A stretch of DNA of 64,000 nucleotides from Catenovulum agarivorans YM01 (GTDB lineage: Bacteria > Pseudomonadota > Gammaproteobacteria > Enterobacterales > Alteromonadaceae): assembly GCF_000281085.1 (NCBI RefSeq), contig NZ_JH767538.1, forward strand, positions 27,777-91,776, given 5' to 3'. Below are positions 8,780 through 21,181 of the stretch, in pieces. How positions within the stretch are numbered: the first letter of the stretch is position 1; each line of letters begins with the position of its first letter. The position numbers were made by a program, and so were the translations under genes. A model generated the notes under the pieces. That model was not told the origin of the DNA, searched no databases, and saw only the letters and a list, made by a program, of their open reading frames with translations.

Positions 8780-9197
8780 GCGGTATTTCCTTAGTCTTGT
8801 ATTCTAATCAATCAGTATTTTTGGACTGAGTTGATAGAAAGAATCCCGGATGATAACTTATCCAGCATGAGTTGATAAAGCTAAATTTATATGGAGTAAA
8901 ACTGCCAACTGAATCGTCACTAGTTATGTTATCACTACGCAGCCATAATAAAATTGGTCAATACCGCAATGGTGGTATTCATCCAACCTCAAATTATTGA
9001 CTCATAGTGGGGCAAAAGTGAGTTAGAGTCGAACGTCCGAAAATGGCACGCAGTCGATATTAGGTACTATTGCAAACCTGTTTTAGGTCGGCGATTTAAA
9101 AAACTAGCAGCTAGAAAGTTACAGTTAAGTTCGTTTTTCTTATCAAGTAATAAAATTAATATATACTCAGTTTACAGGCGAAGGAAAAGGTGCCGGA
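8780..9197. other. Divergent intergenic region
   Basis: This gap separates the minus-strand defence-like operon from the plus-strand signalling operon, so it must carry both promoters. A TATACT box at 9162-9167 stands about 30 bases before the receptor ATG, but no good -35 partner is visible. On the minus side a TAGAAT box lies about 30 bases before the TTG start. I see no gene, integrase remnant or attachment repeat here. Confidence 0.5.
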
Positions 9198-11582
9198 ATG
9201 AGTAAATATATCGTTAAGTCAACAATGATGATCGGGTTGCTGCTAACATGCTGTAGCCAAGCATCCGAACCATTCAATGATAACGAAATAGAGAGAATAC
9301 AGGTTGTAGCTCGAAAAAAACTTGAATGGATTCAAGATGTGCCGCTACCAGTTACGGCGATTACACATCAGCGCATGAAAAGTTTTGGCATACGAGACAT
9401 TGCTGATTTACCTGCGCTTATCCCCTCATTAAAAGTCACTTCAAATGCAAACCCTTTTACTGCAAGTTTTAAAATTCGTCGTGTTGGTAATGAAGGAAAT
9501 ATTCCCGATTTCGAACCAATAGTCGCGCTATTTGTTGATGGCGCTTATCGTCCACGTTCAGGATTAGGTTTGGGGGATTTAGTTGACATTGAACGTATAG
9601 AGGTTTTACGCGGGCCTCAGTCTACTTTATATGGAAAAAATGTTTCTGCTGGGGTTGTAAGTGTGATTACCGCAAAGCCAACAGCAGAATCTATTTCGTT
9701 TGCCGAGCTGACAACTGGCTCTGACGATTTAATCGCTTTTAAAGGTTATGGAAATGGTGCATTGAATTATGATGTTAATGGAAGAATAAGTGTTTCTGCG
9801 ACTAAACAAAATAGTCGAGATATAAACCTAATTGGTACAGATTCTAATAATCTCAACCAACACTCAATAAGAGGCCAACTGTTAATCACTCCGTACAATA
9901 ATCTACAAGTGCGAGTCATCGCAGCTTATGTCAACAGGGATATGCTACCAGCGCAAGCGGGGATGTTCTATGGCGAGCGTTTAGTTGAATTAACCAACCA
10001 AGTTGTAGCTAATCCACAATCGTTTATTGATAACGGCCAAGGTTTAATTGATGGCGTTATCAACCCCAGTGCACAATTCATCTTAGACAATAATCCAAGC
10101 AATCGAATTGGTCAGGCTTTCGATACATTAAGTTTTAAGCAGCGTGCTCATGAGTTAATTACAGATATTCAATTTGATGCGGATAAATTTACTGTGCATT
10201 CAATTACAAGTTTTGATCAGTATAACTTTATCCAAAGTTGGCGGGACGCTGCACAATTGGGGTTAGATGTACTAAATTATCGAGATCGCCAAGCTGCAAA
10301 ATCTTACAGCCAAGAATTTCGTTTGGAGCACAAGATTGGAGCTGATATCGATGCTGTTTCAGGTTTGTTTTACTACCAAAGTGATTTTAGACGCGGTGAC
10401 CACAACCACGCTGAATTTACCCTTGGTTCAGCAGCTGATGAAGTCGGTGCGGCGCTAGGATATCTTTTGTTGCCTGCGGACAATAGCAATTTAGGTTTAC
10501 CTATTCTAGGACTACCTGGTGATACAGGGAATTACCATCAAGTTGCCAAAAGTTATAGTTCAGGCATTTTTAGCCAAGCGTCGTGGCAATATTCAGATGC
10601 TGTTTCACTAACTTTGGGCATACGTTTTATAGATGAAACAAAGCAAGTTTCACTTGAAAACCACTCAACTACCAATATGCCAGAGCATTTAGTCAGCCAG
10701 TTACCTGTATTGGTAGATCGCTTAACATCTCCACAACGCTCATTTGTTGGTAAAGATAGCTGGCAAGCGCTAACCGGTAACTTTACTGCAAAATATAGGT
10801 TGGATGTTGATACTATGTACTACGCAACTGTGGCTAGTGGTTTTAAAGGTGGTGGTTTTAATGGCGGATTTGGCAATACACCCGCTGAAAAAAGACCTTT
10901 TGAGCCAGAGCGTGTTTTGAATTATGAGTTAGGGATAAAAAGTAATGTGCTTAATGATTCATCCCTTAACGTTAGTGCTTTTCAGACCGAATACTCAAAT
11001 TATCAAGCCGCTTCATTTATCGGATTACAGTGGCTAGTTAATAATGCCGAGCAGGTTAATATTCGTGGTGTTGAAGCGGAATTTCATGCACCTATTAATG
11101 GGAACTTCACTGCAGATATAGCTGCGTCATATGTAATTGCTAAATATGCACGTTATACACAAGGGTCTTGTTACACCAACCGCTTGCCGACCGATGAGGT
11201 TACCGGTGGCTGCGACCTGAGCGATGACACCTTACCATATGCGCCTAGACTGAATGTTAGTTTTGCTGGACGCTGGCAGCAAGATCTGAGTTTTGCTTCT
11301 GTTTATGCCAATTTAGGCATACATTGGCAGAGCAAACAAAATGTGACTGGCGAATTAGACCCTAAACATGGTGTTGAACCGAGTTATGCTGTAACAAATG
11401 TTCGCTTAGGGCTGAAAAGGCATAATTGGGAGTTTGCGCTTTGGAGCAGAAATATAGCTAATAAAACATACAATATACATAAATCACAATCAAACTTATT
11501 TGCTTCATTACGAGATGGCACCTATCAAAGTTATCTTGGTGAAGCGCGGGCTATAGGTATATCACTGTCAGCGCAATTTTAA
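9198..11582 (+). CDS. TonB-dependent outer-membrane receptor
   Basis: A 794-residue receptor. A signal peptide ends near residue 23 (CCSQAS), and a TonB-box-like stretch IERIQVV follows at about 34-40. The plug domain has the diagnostic RIEVLRGPQSTLYGKN near 130-146 and continues to about 165. The remaining ~600 residues form the beta-barrel, ending in the usual terminal aromatic (SLSAQF). The ligand is unknown; the shape is that of the iron-complex/oligosaccharide receptor class. The ribosome site GAAGGAAAAGG precedes the ATG. Only 42 bases separate it from the hybrid kinase gene, so receptor and kinases are probably one operon, suggesting the kinases report on the imported substrate or envelope state. 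Confidence 0.93.
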   Translation: MSKYIVKSTMMIGLLLTCCSQASEPFNDNEIERIQVVARKKLEWIQDVPLPVTAITHQRMKSFGIRDIADLPALIPSLKVTSNANPFTASFKIRRVGNEGNIPDFEPIVALFVDGAYRPRSGLGLGDLVDIERIEVLRGPQSTLYGKNVSAGVVSVITAKPTAESISFAELTTGSDDLIAFKGYGNGALNYDVNGRISVSATKQNSRDINLIGTDSNNLNQHSIRGQLLITPYNNLQVRVIAAYVNRDMLPAQAGMFYGERLVELTNQVVANPQSFIDNGQGLIDGVINPSAQFILDNNPSNRIGQAFDTLSFKQRAHELITDIQFDADKFTVHSITSFDQYNFIQSWRDAAQLGLDVLNYRDRQAAKSYSQEFRLEHKIGADIDAVSGLFYYQSDFRRGDHNHAEFTLGSAADEVGAALGYLLLPADNSNLGLPILGLPGDTGNYHQVAKSYSSGIFSQASWQYSDAVSLTLGIRFIDETKQVSLENHSTTNMPEHLVSQLPVLVDRLTSPQRSFVGKDSWQALTGNFTAKYRLDVDTMYYATVASGFKGGGFNGGFGNTPAEKRPFEPERVLNYELGIKSNVLNDSSLNVSAFQTEYSNYQAASFIGLQWLVNNAEQVNIRGVEAEFHAPINGNFTADIAASYVIAKYARYTQGSCYTNRLPTDEVTGGCDLSDDTLPYAPRLNVSFAGRWQQDLSFASVYANLGIHWQSKQNVTGELDPKHGVEPSYAVTNVRLGLKRHNWEFALWSRNIANKTYNIHKSQSNLFASLRDGTYQSYLGEARAIGISLSAQF

Positions 11583-11624
11583 ATCTATTGGCTGTACAGT
11601 CTACATTGGACGGTAATCAAACAT

Positions 11625-14600
11625 ATGCAAAAATTTGAGTTTAATCTAGGAAGTGCAGGTGCATCTTTAGCTGTATTAGTCGCAACTTGTTTAGTGGTGC
11701 TTGTGGTGTTAAATGCAGCACAAGATAGAGCAGTGTCAAATCAAATGGACGCACAGTTAAACGGCCTAGTTGCAACGATTAACTTAATGCAAGATAGCCA
11801 AGTTAATTTAGCTAAAGTGACTGCCAACACCCCTCAAATTCTCGAATTATCCATCAAAGTATTAAATGAACCAGACAATTTATCTGCACGTGAGATGCTG
11901 GAAAAACAATTAGATTTTGTTGCAATTCGTCATGACTATGTTGCTTATGCTTTGGTGTCTCCCGATCTTAGGTTTGCAGCTATGGCCAATGAAGAAGTGG
12001 TAGGCAAACCCTTGTTAAACGTATACTCACGGGAGCATGCCCAAAAGGTTATCGAAACAGGAGAGACAATTTCGACTCGACCATTATTCTCAAAGTATCA
12101 CCAGACTTTTAAGTGGGGAGTGTATCCCGTCGGTACCCCCTACCAAACAACCTGTGCTCCAATCAGTCACAGTGGCGTTACTTATGGCGCTTTATGTCTT
12201 ATTTTATCTGCAGAAAAATCACTGTACAAATTGTTAGAGGTGAGTAAATCTGGTAGCACAGGCGAGGGTTATTTAATTGCTGAAGACGGAAGAATAATTT
12301 CACCTACACGTTTCATCAGCGCCGACAAACCCAACAAAAAATTTATGTTAACTTCAAACGTCTACGCACGCGTACCTACCGAACAATCTGATGCAAACGA
12401 ACCTGCCGCTTTAACTTTGGTTGCGCAAACACTGTTGAAAAATCAGGGGGAACCGACGAAATATCTTAAAGACTATACTGATTATCGCGGCATAAATGTT
12501 GTTGGCAAAGGCATTTGGTTACCTGAATTTCAGATGGGAGCAATTGTTGAAAAAGATTTAGCAGAAGCTTATTACGTCAATAAAATCGCTACATTTGTAG
12601 TGATTGGCTTAACCGGAGTTGCGGCTCTGCTTATATTGACGTTGAAGCTAAAAGCGGACCAATCTAAACGAGAAATCGCGCGCGAAGAATATTTGGGGAG
12701 GGTTTTCCGCGAGCATACCCCAAATGGTATTGCGATGTGGGATCTGGAGGGGAAATTACTGCTATGTAACTCAGTTTATAAGGACATGCTTAATCTCAAC
12801 CAAGTTGAGTTGCTAGGGGCTAATATTTGGGAAGCTTTACCAACTGAATTGGTTAATTTATATAAATCATTACAGCAAGTAATGTTAGACAAACAACAAA
12901 AACAGCAACAGCATTTCCATATTAAACAGGCAAATGGTGAGACATTAACCGTAAATATCACAACTTTCCTTGTGAGAAACGAACAGCATGGACCAATTGT
13001 TGGAATAGGCACAACTTTAGTAGATATTACATCGCAAATTAAAGCACAACACGCGTTGGAAAATATCAATCGTGAACTTGAAGAGCGAGTTGCCACTCGT
13101 ACACATGAACTTTCTGTCGCGCGTGATGCGGCTGAATCAGCCGCACAAACAAAATCAGACTTTTTAGCGAATATGAGCCATGAAATTCGCACCCCAATGA
13201 ACGCGATTATTGGCATTTCGCATCTAATGCACAAAACGACTCTTAATGCCCAACAAAATGATTATCTAACTAAAATTCATAATTCGGGCAAACACCTACT
13301 CGGTATTATCAATGACATCTTAGACTTTTCTAAAATTGAAGCTGGAAAGCTATCAATTGAACACGTTGATTTTGAGCTAGGCAAGGTGTTAGATAATGTC
13401 GCTAATTTAATAGCCGAAAAAGCCAATGCCAAAGGTTTGGAATTTGTATTTGATATAGACCCAAATGTACCTTATCACTTAAATGGTGATCCTTTACGTG
13501 TAGGGCAAATTTTAATTAATTATGCCAATAATGCGGTTAAGTTTACCGACCACGGCGAAATCATTGTTTCAATATCTGTACTTGAGCATAAAGAAGACAA
13601 ATATCTCCTTAAATTTAGTGTGATTGATACAGGGATAGGTCTAACCCCTGAACAGAAAAACAAACTGTTTCAATCTTTTCAGCAGGCTGATATGTCAACG
13701 AGCCGTAAATATGGGGGAACCGGACTTGGCTTAGCAATATCAAAGCAACTGGCCCAGCTGATGGAAGGTGACGTTGGGGTTGAAAGTGAATACGAGAAAG
13801 GCAGCACGTTTTGGTTTACCGCTTGGTTAGATAAAAGTAAACGTCATTTTAAGTCTTTAATACCAGAGTTTTCTTTACAAAATTTACGAGTTTTAGTTGT
13901 TGACGATAACGATGTAGCCCGAAATGTCATTGAATCGTTATTGGTCAACATGATGTTTAAAGTTGATCAAGCAGATAGCGGTGAGCAAGCACTGAAGATG
14001 ATCAAGCAAGCAGAGCAAGACAATGATGCTTATGCTGTCGTTTTATTGGATTGGTGCATGCCCAAGTTGGATGGAATCGAAACCGCTCAAGGAATTCATG
14101 CGCTACAGCTTCAGTCACCACCACAATTGATCATGGTCACTGCCTATGCCAGAGAAGAGATTGTTCAACAAGCGCAGGCTGCGGGTATAAAAGAAACACT
14201 ACTCAAACCTATAAATCCTTCCGGTTTGTTTAATGTGTTAATGCGCATACTTGGTGGACATTATCAAGAAGACAATCAGCATTCTAGTGATGATTGGGAC
14301 TTAAACGCAAAACTAGATTTAATTCGCGGAGCATCCGTATTGGTAGCAGAAGACAATGAATTAAACCAAGAAGTTGCGATTGGCTTATTAGAAGACGCTG
14401 GTTTTGTTGTAACAATAGCCAATGATGGCAAAGAAGCCCTTGCCTTGTTAGCTGAACATAAATTTGATGTTGTATTAATGGATATGCAAATGCCTGTGAT
14501 GGACGGGCTTACCGCGACCCAAGAAATACGAAAAATAGAAAAATACAATATGTTGCCCGTGATAGCTATGACTGCAAACGCAATGCAACAAGATAAAGAA

Positions 14601-15380
14601 AGATGCACTGCGGCTGGTATGAACGGACACATTGCAAAACCAATCGACCCTGAAGAGTTATACAAAACTTTATTGCATTGGATTCAACCGAGTGGAGATA
14701 GAAGCCTTAATCCAAATACAAAACGCGTACCAATAAATGCTAAAGACATGGATGAGCAGCCGCTACCTGATATAGTTGGATTGGATGTGCAATTAGGACT
14801 AAAACGCGTGCTAGGCAAACCGGCGGCTTATATTGCAATGTTGCGAAAATTTGCAACAACACAAAGTGATACTGTTACTAAATTGGATAATGCGTTGAGC
14901 GCACAAGATTTTGTAACCGCTTCTAGAATTGCTCACACAGCCAAAGCTGTCTGTGGAAATATCGGGGCGTCTGAATTGCAACAAATTGCCCTCAAAATGG
15001 AGCAGAATCTTAATCAAAATGAGATTGAAGATATCGCTAGTTTAAATCATTTATTTGCACAAAAACTTACGAATTTGCTTTCTGAATTACAAAGGTTTTT
15101 ACCAGAAGAAAATCATCCTGAAAGCGTGGATGTCGAGTTTGCTCAAGCACAAAAAATTGTCGATAAGTTGAAGAATTTGTTAGCAAATGATGACAGTGAA
15201 GCGTGTGATGTATTTGATGAAAACAAAGCTGTAATCAAGAGTATATTAGCGAGTGCGTCTTTTCATAAATTCGATAATGCGATGCAGCAATTTGATTTTC
15301 AGCTTGCGTTAGTCGAGCTTAATCAGTTGAAATTAAAAGTGGGCGGTAACTCCCACAGCCTTGAAGGAAACGGGGAGTGA
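11625..15380 (+). CDS. Hybrid histidine kinase (dCache-PAS-HisKA-HATPase-REC-REC-HPt)
   Basis: A 1251-residue membrane phosphorelay kinase. TM1 lies at about 13-31, a periplasmic dCache-like sensor at 35-315, TM2 at 321-342 and PAS at 355-473. A coiled coil leads to HisKA at 511-576 (His519 in [11 protein letters not shown]) and HATPase_c at 620-735 ([15 protein letters not shown]). REC1 is at 754-878 (Asp809), REC2 at 904-1020 (Asp953), and an HPt domain has His1104 in [12 protein letters not shown]. All phosphate-accepting residues are present, so His-Asp-His relay within one chain is possible. Both receivers have the conserved Lys. The next gene starts four bases after its stop and encodes a close paralogue of its cytoplasmic half. 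Confidence 0.95.
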   Translation: MQKFEFNLGSAGASLAVLVATCLVVLVVLNAAQDRAVSNQMDAQLNGLVATINLMQDSQVNLAKVTANTPQILELSIKVLNEPDNLSAREMLEKQLDFVAIRHDYVAYALVSPDLRFAAMANEEVVGKPLLNVYSREHAQKVIETGETISTRPLFSKYHQTFKWGVYPVGTPYQTTCAPISHSGVTYGALCLILSAEKSLYKLLEVSKSGSTGEGYLIAEDGRIISPTRFISADKPNKKFMLTSNVYARVPTEQSDANEPAALTLVAQTLLKNQGEPTKYLKDYTDYRGINVVGKGIWLPEFQMGAIVEKDLAEAYYVNKIATFVVIGLTGVAALLILTLKLKADQSKREIAREEYLGRVFREHTPNGIAMWDLEGKLLLCNSVYKDMLNLNQVELLGANIWEALPTELVNLYKSLQQVMLDKQQKQQQHFHIKQANGETLTVNITTFLVRNEQHGPIVGIGTTLVDITSQIKAQHALENINRELEERVATRTHELSVARDAAESAAQTKSDFLANMSHEIRTPMNAIIGISHLMHKTTLNAQQNDYLTKIHNSGKHLLGIINDILDFSKIEAGKLSIEHVDFELGKVLDNVANLIAEKANAKGLEFVFDIDPNVPYHLNGDPLRVGQILINYANNAVKFTDHGEIIVSISVLEHKEDKYLLKFSVIDTGIGLTPEQKNKLFQSFQQADMSTSRKYGGTGLGLAISKQLAQLMEGDVGVESEYEKGSTFWFTAWLDKSKRHFKSLIPEFSLQNLRVLVVDDNDVARNVIESLLVNMMFKVDQADSGEQALKMIKQAEQDNDAYAVVLLDWCMPKLDGIETAQGIHALQLQSPPQLIMVTAYAREEIVQQAQAAGIKETLLKPINPSGLFNVLMRILGGHYQEDNQHSSDDWDLNAKLDLIRGASVLVAEDNELNQEVAIGLLEDAGFVVTIANDGKEALALLAEHKFDVVLMDMQMPVMDGLTATQEIRKIEKYNMLPVIAMTANAMQQDKERCTAAGMNGHIAKPIDPEELYKTLLHWIQPSGDRSLNPNTKRVPINAKDMDEQPLPDIVGLDVQLGLKRVLGKPAAYIAMLRKFATTQSDTVTKLDNALSAQDFVTASRIAHTAKAVCGNIGASELQQIALKMEQNLNQNEIEDIASLNHLFAQKLTNLLSELQRFLPEENHPESVDVEFAQAQKIVDKLKNLLANDDSEACDVFDENKAVIKSILASASFHKFDNAMQQFDFQLALVELNQLKLKVGGNSHSLEGNGE

Positions 15381-15384
15381 GCAT

Positions 15385-18300
15385 ATGAGTAGCAATAATT
15401 TATTGGTTTTACTCGAAAAACGCCGACTGTCGACCAAGTTATTTTTTGGTTTTGCAACACTATTAACCGTCGTTCTGTTTGTCGGTATTAAATCCATTTC
15501 GAGTGTTCAACAAATGAGTGCGGATACTCGCGATTTATATGAGCAAAAACTGCTTGGGATTTCACATGTAAAGGAGGCCAACGTAAATTTAATTTTAATG
15601 GGCAGAAGTGTAAGGCAGATGGTACTTGCTCTGGATCAAAATGAACGTGCAATCGCTAAACTTAAGCTCGAACAAGCTGCCCAAAATGTACAAAGCCAAT
15701 TAGATAAAGCGCGCGCGAGTATTTTTCTTGAACAAAATTATAATTTGTTAGACAAATTTGACCGAGAGTTCGCTGAATATAAACGCAATATCGACCAAGC
15801 TGTTTCTTTAATAGAAGCAAGCCCATTAGAGCAAATTACTGCTAGAGAATACATCTCTAGTTTACGTTACAGTGAAGTTGGTGATGCGGCTGATACAACA
15901 TTGGACAAAATTGTTGATTTGAAAGAACAAGCTGCGAGAGAAATGGCAACCGCTATGGCTGACAGACAACTGCAGACGGAGCAATTCCATATTGCCTTCA
16001 TGTTAATCAGTTTAATTTTTGGCATACTTATCGCGTTGTCTGTAACTTGGTCGATAACCAAACCTGCAAATAAACTGAGACGAGCGATTGATCAACTTGC
16101 AAGTGGCAAGAGTGACACAATCATCCCATATACCGACTATCCAAATGAAACAGGCAAAATCGCTCAAGGTGTTGCTGTCTTAAAATCACTTTATACACAA
16201 ATGGATGAACAAAAGTGGTCAAAAACCCACTTATCAGAGATAGCGACATTATTACAACAAGCAGATAATTTTCCTCAATTAGCACAAGAATTTTTATCCA
16301 AATTATGTCCACTACTTAACATTGGTTGTGCCGTTATGTACCACCAAACCGAACAAAAGCTTAAAGCTATTAAAGGATATGGCTACCATACTTTGTCGCA
16401 ACAAGCTCAGAGTATCGAGCTTGGAGAGGGGTTAGTTGGTCAGTGCGCGTTGGAAAAGTCAGCTATTACTATAGTTGATCCGCCAAACGACTATATGGTT
16501 ATTGAATCTGCGTTAGGCAGTGCCAAACCTAACCAAATTATAATTCTGCCAATTTTGCACAATGAAGAACTGCTAGGTGTATTAGAGCTTGCTACGTTCC
16601 AAGAATTTAGTGCGAAGGAATTAGATTTACTCAATCACTTAATGCCAATTTTAGGCATGAGCATGGAATTATTAGAACGTAATCTACATACGCAAGATTT
16701 GCTTTCTGAAACTCAGGTTCAAGCACAAAAAATGGCACAACAAGCTGCTTTGTTAGAACAACAATCAACCGAGATGGAAGCCCAGCAAGCAGACTTAATG
16801 CAAACCGAAGCTTGGTTTAGAGCAATTGTTGAAACTGCGCCAGATGGTATGTTGGTCGTAAACGCGCAAGGTACAATAATTTTATGTAACCCTAAAGCTG
16901 AAGCACTATTCGGTTATTCATCAAACGAGATGTTGGGCATTAATGTTGATAGCTTATTGCCCGAAGCCGCTAGAGCAGGCCACGCGCAAAAGCGAGCCAG
17001 TTTTATGCAAGCCGGCACGAGTAGAGCAATGGGCGCAGGACAAGATCTGTTAGGAATACGTAAAGACGGCAGTGATTTTCCTGTCGAAATCGGTTTAAGT
17101 GTGCTGCCGGATATGGCCGGTCGGGGAGTCTGTGCTTGTGCTTCAATTCGTGATATCAGTGATCGAATTGCAGCACAGAAACAATTGCAACATGCAAAAT
17201 TTTTAAATGAGCAAGCGTTAGAACTAACCCAAGCTGGTTATTGGCATGTGCCTATTCTCAATTCGGATGGTTACTATAATTCGTCTGAACAAGCCGCATC
17301 TATCTTTGGAGACATCCCAAATGAAAATTGGCGTTATCATTTGATGGAACATTGGTTTGTACAGGTAGAGCTGGGAGATAAGCAGGCAGCTGAAGCTGCA
17401 AAAGCCAGCTTTGAAGCGGCAGTAACAGGTAAAGCGCCAAGATACGATGCTACATATGCTTATAAACGTCCAATTGATGGGCGAATTGTTTGGGTTCACG
17501 CAATAGGGCAAGTTGTACGTAATGAGCAGGGCGAAATATCAGACCTATACGGTGTCGCTGTAGACATAACAGCCAGTCGGTTAGCTGAACAAGCGTTACA
17601 AAAAGCCAAAGAAGTTGCCGAAGAAGCTACACAAATGAAATCTGATTTTCTAGCTAATATGAGTCACGAAATTAGAACTCCAATGAATGCTATTATAGGT
17701 ATTGCTCATTTAATGTTAAAAACTGAGCTTAACCAAAGGCAAGCGGAATACCTGAATAAAATACAAAATTCTGGCCAACATTTATTAGGGATCATTAACG
17801 ATATATTAGATTTCTCTAAAATCGAAGCGGGCAAATTAACCATAGAGCATACTGACTTTGAATTGGCTAAAGTGCTAGACAATGTTGCTAACTTAGTTGG
17901 TGAAAAAGCGACGGCCAAAGGATTAGAGTTAATTTTTGATATTGATGCACACGTACCCTATTTTTTAAATGGTGATGCGTTACGCATTGGCCAAATTCTG
18001 ATTAACTATGCTAACAACGCTGTTAAGTTCACCGAACAAGGTGAAATAGTTATCTCAATTAAAATTGTCGAGCAAACAGACCAACAATATTTGCTTAAAT
18101 TCAGTGTAGCGGATACTGGTATAGGTTTAACTGAAGAACAAAAGAGCAAACTATTTCAATCATTCCAACAGGCTGATATGTCGACAAGCCGTAAATATGG
18201 TGGCACAGGCTTAGGTTTAGCTATATCCAAACAGTTAGCTGCACTAATGGGTGGAGAAGTTGGTGTAGACAGTGAATTTGGCAGAGGCAGCAATTTTTGG

Positions 18301-19869
18301 TTTACTGCGAAACTGGCTAAGAGTCGCAAACGGTTTAAATCTTTAATCCCTGATTTCTCGTTACGTGGACAAAGAGTGTTAGTGGTTGATGATAATGATA
18401 CCGCGAGATCTGTATTGGAGTCTTTGTTAATAGGCATGGCTTTCCATGTTGATCAAGCAGATAGTTGCGAGCGTGCAATTGATTTAATCCACCAAGCTGA
18501 ACAACAGGCTCAACCCTACGCTGTTGTTTTGTTAGATTGGCGTATGCCTAATCTCGATGGTATAGAAACGGCTAAAGCCATTAGTGCATTGCAGTTAGAT
18601 AGCTCTCCTCATTTTATTATGGTGACAGCTTACGGGCGAGATGAAGCAATGCAAGCTGCCAGTGCTGTTGGGATAGCAGAAGTTATATCTAAACCTGTAA
18701 ATCCATCTATTTTATTTGACACCTTAATGCAGCTGTTAGGGGGCCATTATCAACAAGTTAACCAACCTAAAGAGACAGAGTTTGACTTAGAACAAAAACT
18801 TAACTTAATCAAAGGTGCTGAAATTTTAGTTGTTGAAGATAATGAACTAAATCAAGAAGTGGCAACCGGGTTGTTAGAGGATGCTGGATTTGTCGTTACG
18901 TTGGCCAATCATGGTAAAGAAGCTCTGGTTAAATTATCTGAAAAGCCGTTTGCAATCGTGTTGATGGATATGCAAATGCCCATAATGGATGGTGTGTCTG
19001 CAACTAAAGAAATAAGAAAACTTGAAGAGTTTAGCATGTTGCCTATTATTGCTATGACGGCTAACGCAATGGCACAAGATAAAGAGAAATGTTTAGCCGC
19101 AGGTATGAATGGACATATTGCCAAACCGATAGATCCAGAAGAATTATACCAAACACTATTACACTGGATTAAGCCGAGTGTTAGCACAACTGAAGCTTCC
19201 AAAACGCTGGAAAACAAAAATGCCCAACAGAGGTTGCCACAAGCGAATGAACCTAAGATACCAATTGTTAATGGTTTGAACATTGAACTGGGTTTAAAAC
19301 GTGTATTGGGCAAACAAGCTGCTTATTTGTCTATGCTAAACAAGTTTGTTATGAGCCAAGCAGATGCCGCTGAACTGTTAAATAAAGCACTCGAATCTGG
19401 CGATTTTATTTTGGCCGAACGGATTGCACATACTGCTAAAGGAGTATGTGGCAATATTGGCGCGACTGAATTGCAGGATATTGCAGCGACTTTAGAAAGT
19501 CGAATTGCCAATCGGCAGCTGCAAGATATAACTAAATTACAGCAGCAATTTGGCCAAAAACTAACAAGTCTATTGTCTGAATTACGCTCCGCATTACCAC
19601 AAAAGGTCGATTTTGAAATCCAGCATGTGGATATAACTGGCGCAAAAGCTATCTTTAGTAAATTACAACGAATGTTAGCAAGTGATGACAGTGAAGCCTG
19701 TGAAGTCTTCGAGCAAAATAGTTTGGTCATTCGTAAGGTGTTAGCGAGCCATGTGTACACAAGATTTGAACATGCGATCCAACAGTTTGATTTTCAACAA
19801 GCACTGGCTGAACTTAATCAACATTCCGCTGAAATTGAAGCCGTGTTACAGCCAGTTGAAAGAACCTAG
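15385..19869 (+). CDS. Hybrid histidine kinase (4HB-HAMP-GAF-PAS-PAS-HisKA-HATPase-REC-REC-HPt)
   Basis: A 1494-residue kinase. The ATG at 15385 is chosen because GGGGAG lies upstream; an in-frame TTG at 15361 inside the previous gene is less likely. TM1 is at about 14-34, a four-helix-bundle-like periplasmic domain at 35-200, TM2 at 201-222 and HAMP to ~275. GAF lies at ~290-430, followed by a Gln-rich coiled coil; two PAS domains are at ~478-592 and ~610-735. HisKA carries His761 in [11 protein letters not shown], then come HATPase_c, two receivers and a C-terminal HPt ([12 protein letters not shown]). From HisKA onward it is strongly similar to the preceding kinase, so the pair arose by duplication with replacement of the sensor half. 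It could accept or share phosphate with its neighbour's receivers. Confidence 0.95.
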   Translation: MSSNNLLVLLEKRRLSTKLFFGFATLLTVVLFVGIKSISSVQQMSADTRDLYEQKLLGISHVKEANVNLILMGRSVRQMVLALDQNERAIAKLKLEQAAQNVQSQLDKARASIFLEQNYNLLDKFDREFAEYKRNIDQAVSLIEASPLEQITAREYISSLRYSEVGDAADTTLDKIVDLKEQAAREMATAMADRQLQTEQFHIAFMLISLIFGILIALSVTWSITKPANKLRRAIDQLASGKSDTIIPYTDYPNETGKIAQGVAVLKSLYTQMDEQKWSKTHLSEIATLLQQADNFPQLAQEFLSKLCPLLNIGCAVMYHQTEQKLKAIKGYGYHTLSQQAQSIELGEGLVGQCALEKSAITIVDPPNDYMVIESALGSAKPNQIIILPILHNEELLGVLELATFQEFSAKELDLLNHLMPILGMSMELLERNLHTQDLLSETQVQAQKMAQQAALLEQQSTEMEAQQADLMQTEAWFRAIVETAPDGMLVVNAQGTIILCNPKAEALFGYSSNEMLGINVDSLLPEAARAGHAQKRASFMQAGTSRAMGAGQDLLGIRKDGSDFPVEIGLSVLPDMAGRGVCACASIRDISDRIAAQKQLQHAKFLNEQALELTQAGYWHVPILNSDGYYNSSEQAASIFGDIPNENWRYHLMEHWFVQVELGDKQAAEAAKASFEAAVTGKAPRYDATYAYKRPIDGRIVWVHAIGQVVRNEQGEISDLYGVAVDITASRLAEQALQKAKEVAEEATQMKSDFLANMSHEIRTPMNAIIGIAHLMLKTELNQRQAEYLNKIQNSGQHLLGIINDILDFSKIEAGKLTIEHTDFELAKVLDNVANLVGEKATAKGLELIFDIDAHVPYFLNGDALRIGQILINYANNAVKFTEQGEIVISIKIVEQTDQQYLLKFSVADTGIGLTEEQKSKLFQSFQQADMSTSRKYGGTGLGLAISKQLAALMGGEVGVDSEFGRGSNFWFTAKLAKSRKRFKSLIPDFSLRGQRVLVVDDNDTARSVLESLLIGMAFHVDQADSCERAIDLIHQAEQQAQPYAVVLLDWRMPNLDGIETAKAISALQLDSSPHFIMVTAYGRDEAMQAASAVGIAEVISKPVNPSILFDTLMQLLGGHYQQVNQPKETEFDLEQKLNLIKGAEILVVEDNELNQEVATGLLEDAGFVVTLANHGKEALVKLSEKPFAIVLMDMQMPIMDGVSATKEIRKLEEFSMLPIIAMTANAMAQDKEKCLAAGMNGHIAKPIDPEELYQTLLHWIKPSVSTTEASKTLENKNAQQRLPQANEPKIPIVNGLNIELGLKRVLGKQAAYLSMLNKFVMSQADAAELLNKALESGDFILAERIAHTAKGVCGNIGATELQDIAATLESRIANRQLQDITKLQQQFGQKLTSLLSELRSALPQKVDFEIQHVDITGAKAIFSKLQRMLASDDSEACEVFEQNSLVIRKVLASHVYTRFEHAIQQFDFQQALAELNQHSAEIEAVLQPVERT

Positions 19870-19990
19870 TTGTTTGATTAAGAACAATTAATTTGCCATA
19901 CAATGAATTTGTGGCGCATAATCAAAGTTGCCAGCGTAGGTAAATATTATCGCAGGCATGCAGTGGGAATTGAAGCAAAGGAGAAAAGTA

Positions 19991-21154
19991 ATGGTTGAGC
20001 AGGATAACTATCCGACAAAAGCAACAATTTTAGTTGTAGATGATACTCCAGATAATCTGACCTTGATGGCAGGGTTATTAAAGTCACTATATAGAGTAAA
20101 AGTTGCAAATAGTGGAGAAAGAGCATTAAAGATAGCTCAAGCAGACCCAGCGCCTGATTTGATTTTATTGGATATCATGATGCCAGGCATGGATGGATAT
20201 GAAGTCTGTCAGCAACTCAAGGCTGATATTAAAACGCGTGACATACCTGTAATATTTCTAACTGCTAAAACAGAAACTATTGACGAGACTACTGGCCTAG
20301 AATTAGGTGCAGCTGACTATATTACCAAGCCTATTTCGCCACCAATTGTACTTGCTCGAATTAAGACCCACCTTTCTGTCAAATCAGTTCAAGATTTTCT
20401 TAAAGACAACAATAAATACTTAGAGTCTGAAGTGGCGCGCAGAACTTCCGAAATCACAGCCTTACAAGATGTCACTATTCATGCAATGGCATCTTTGGCG
20501 GAAACTCGTGATAACGAAACTGGCAATCACATTCGTCGCACTCAATACTACGTAAAAACGTTAGCTGAAAAATTAAGGTTTCATCCAAGGTTTGCTCACT
20601 TTTTAAATGATGATGAAACGATAGAGCTTTTGTTCAAATCTGCTCCATTGCACGATATAGGGAAAGTTGGCATACCCGATAGAATTTTATTAAAACCGGG
20701 AAGGTTTGAACCTGAAGAGTTTGAAATCATGAAAACGCACACAACTTTAGGACGAGATGCCATTATTCAGGCCGAAGAGCATTTGGGTGTGCAGTTGCCA
20801 TTCTTAACATTTGCAAAAGAAATCGCGTATGGGCATCAGGAAAAGTGGGATGGCTCAGGATATCCAGAGGGACTATCAGGTGATGACATTCCAATATCTG
20901 CACGTTTGATGGCTGTTGCGGATGTGTATGATGCATTAATTAGTCGTCGAGTATATAAAGACCCTATGCCTCACGACAAAGCGGTACAAATTATTATCGA
21001 TGGTAAGGGCAGCCATTTCGACCCAGATATGGTTGATGCGTTTATTGATCTAGCTGATGAATTCAAAAATATTGCCGCTCGTTATGCCGATAGCGATGAA
21101 GATATGGAGAAAAAAGCAGACTATATGGCCAGTGCAACGGGTAAAAACGCCTAA
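19991..21154 (+). CDS. Response regulator with HD-GYP domain (RpfG-type)
   Basis: A 387-residue protein. The ATG at 19991 follows a strong AAAGGAGAAAAG ribosome site and is preferred over an in-frame ATG 33 bases upstream. The receiver domain (residues 8-125) has the acidic pair VVDD and phospho-site Asp61 in LLDIMMPGMDG. A short coiled coil leads to HD-GYP at about 155-350, with HDIGKVGIPD (His221-Asp222), GHQEKWDGSGYP (GYP 290-292) and RLMAVADVYDALI. The family degrades the second messenger cyclic-di-GMP. It is probably the output of the upstream phosphorelays, linking the signal to motility or biofilm decisions; this link is inferred from gene order. Confidence 0.92.
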   Translation: MVEQDNYPTKATILVVDDTPDNLTLMAGLLKSLYRVKVANSGERALKIAQADPAPDLILLDIMMPGMDGYEVCQQLKADIKTRDIPVIFLTAKTETIDETTGLELGAADYITKPISPPIVLARIKTHLSVKSVQDFLKDNNKYLESEVARRTSEITALQDVTIHAMASLAETRDNETGNHIRRTQYYVKTLAEKLRFHPRFAHFLNDDETIELLFKSAPLHDIGKVGIPDRILLKPGRFEPEEFEIMKTHTTLGRDAIIQAEEHLGVQLPFLTFAKEIAYGHQEKWDGSGYPEGLSGDDIPISARLMAVADVYDALISRRVYKDPMPHDKAVQIIIDGKGSHFDPDMVDAFIDLADEFKNIAARYADSDEDMEKKADYMASATGKNA

Positions 21155-21181
21155 AAATTTTAGCGAGTAAAAACGGAATCT

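Noticed and set aside
11625-19869. Many antisense open frames within the kinase genes
   Set aside because: They lack ribosome sites and motifs and mirror the codon structure of the sense genes.
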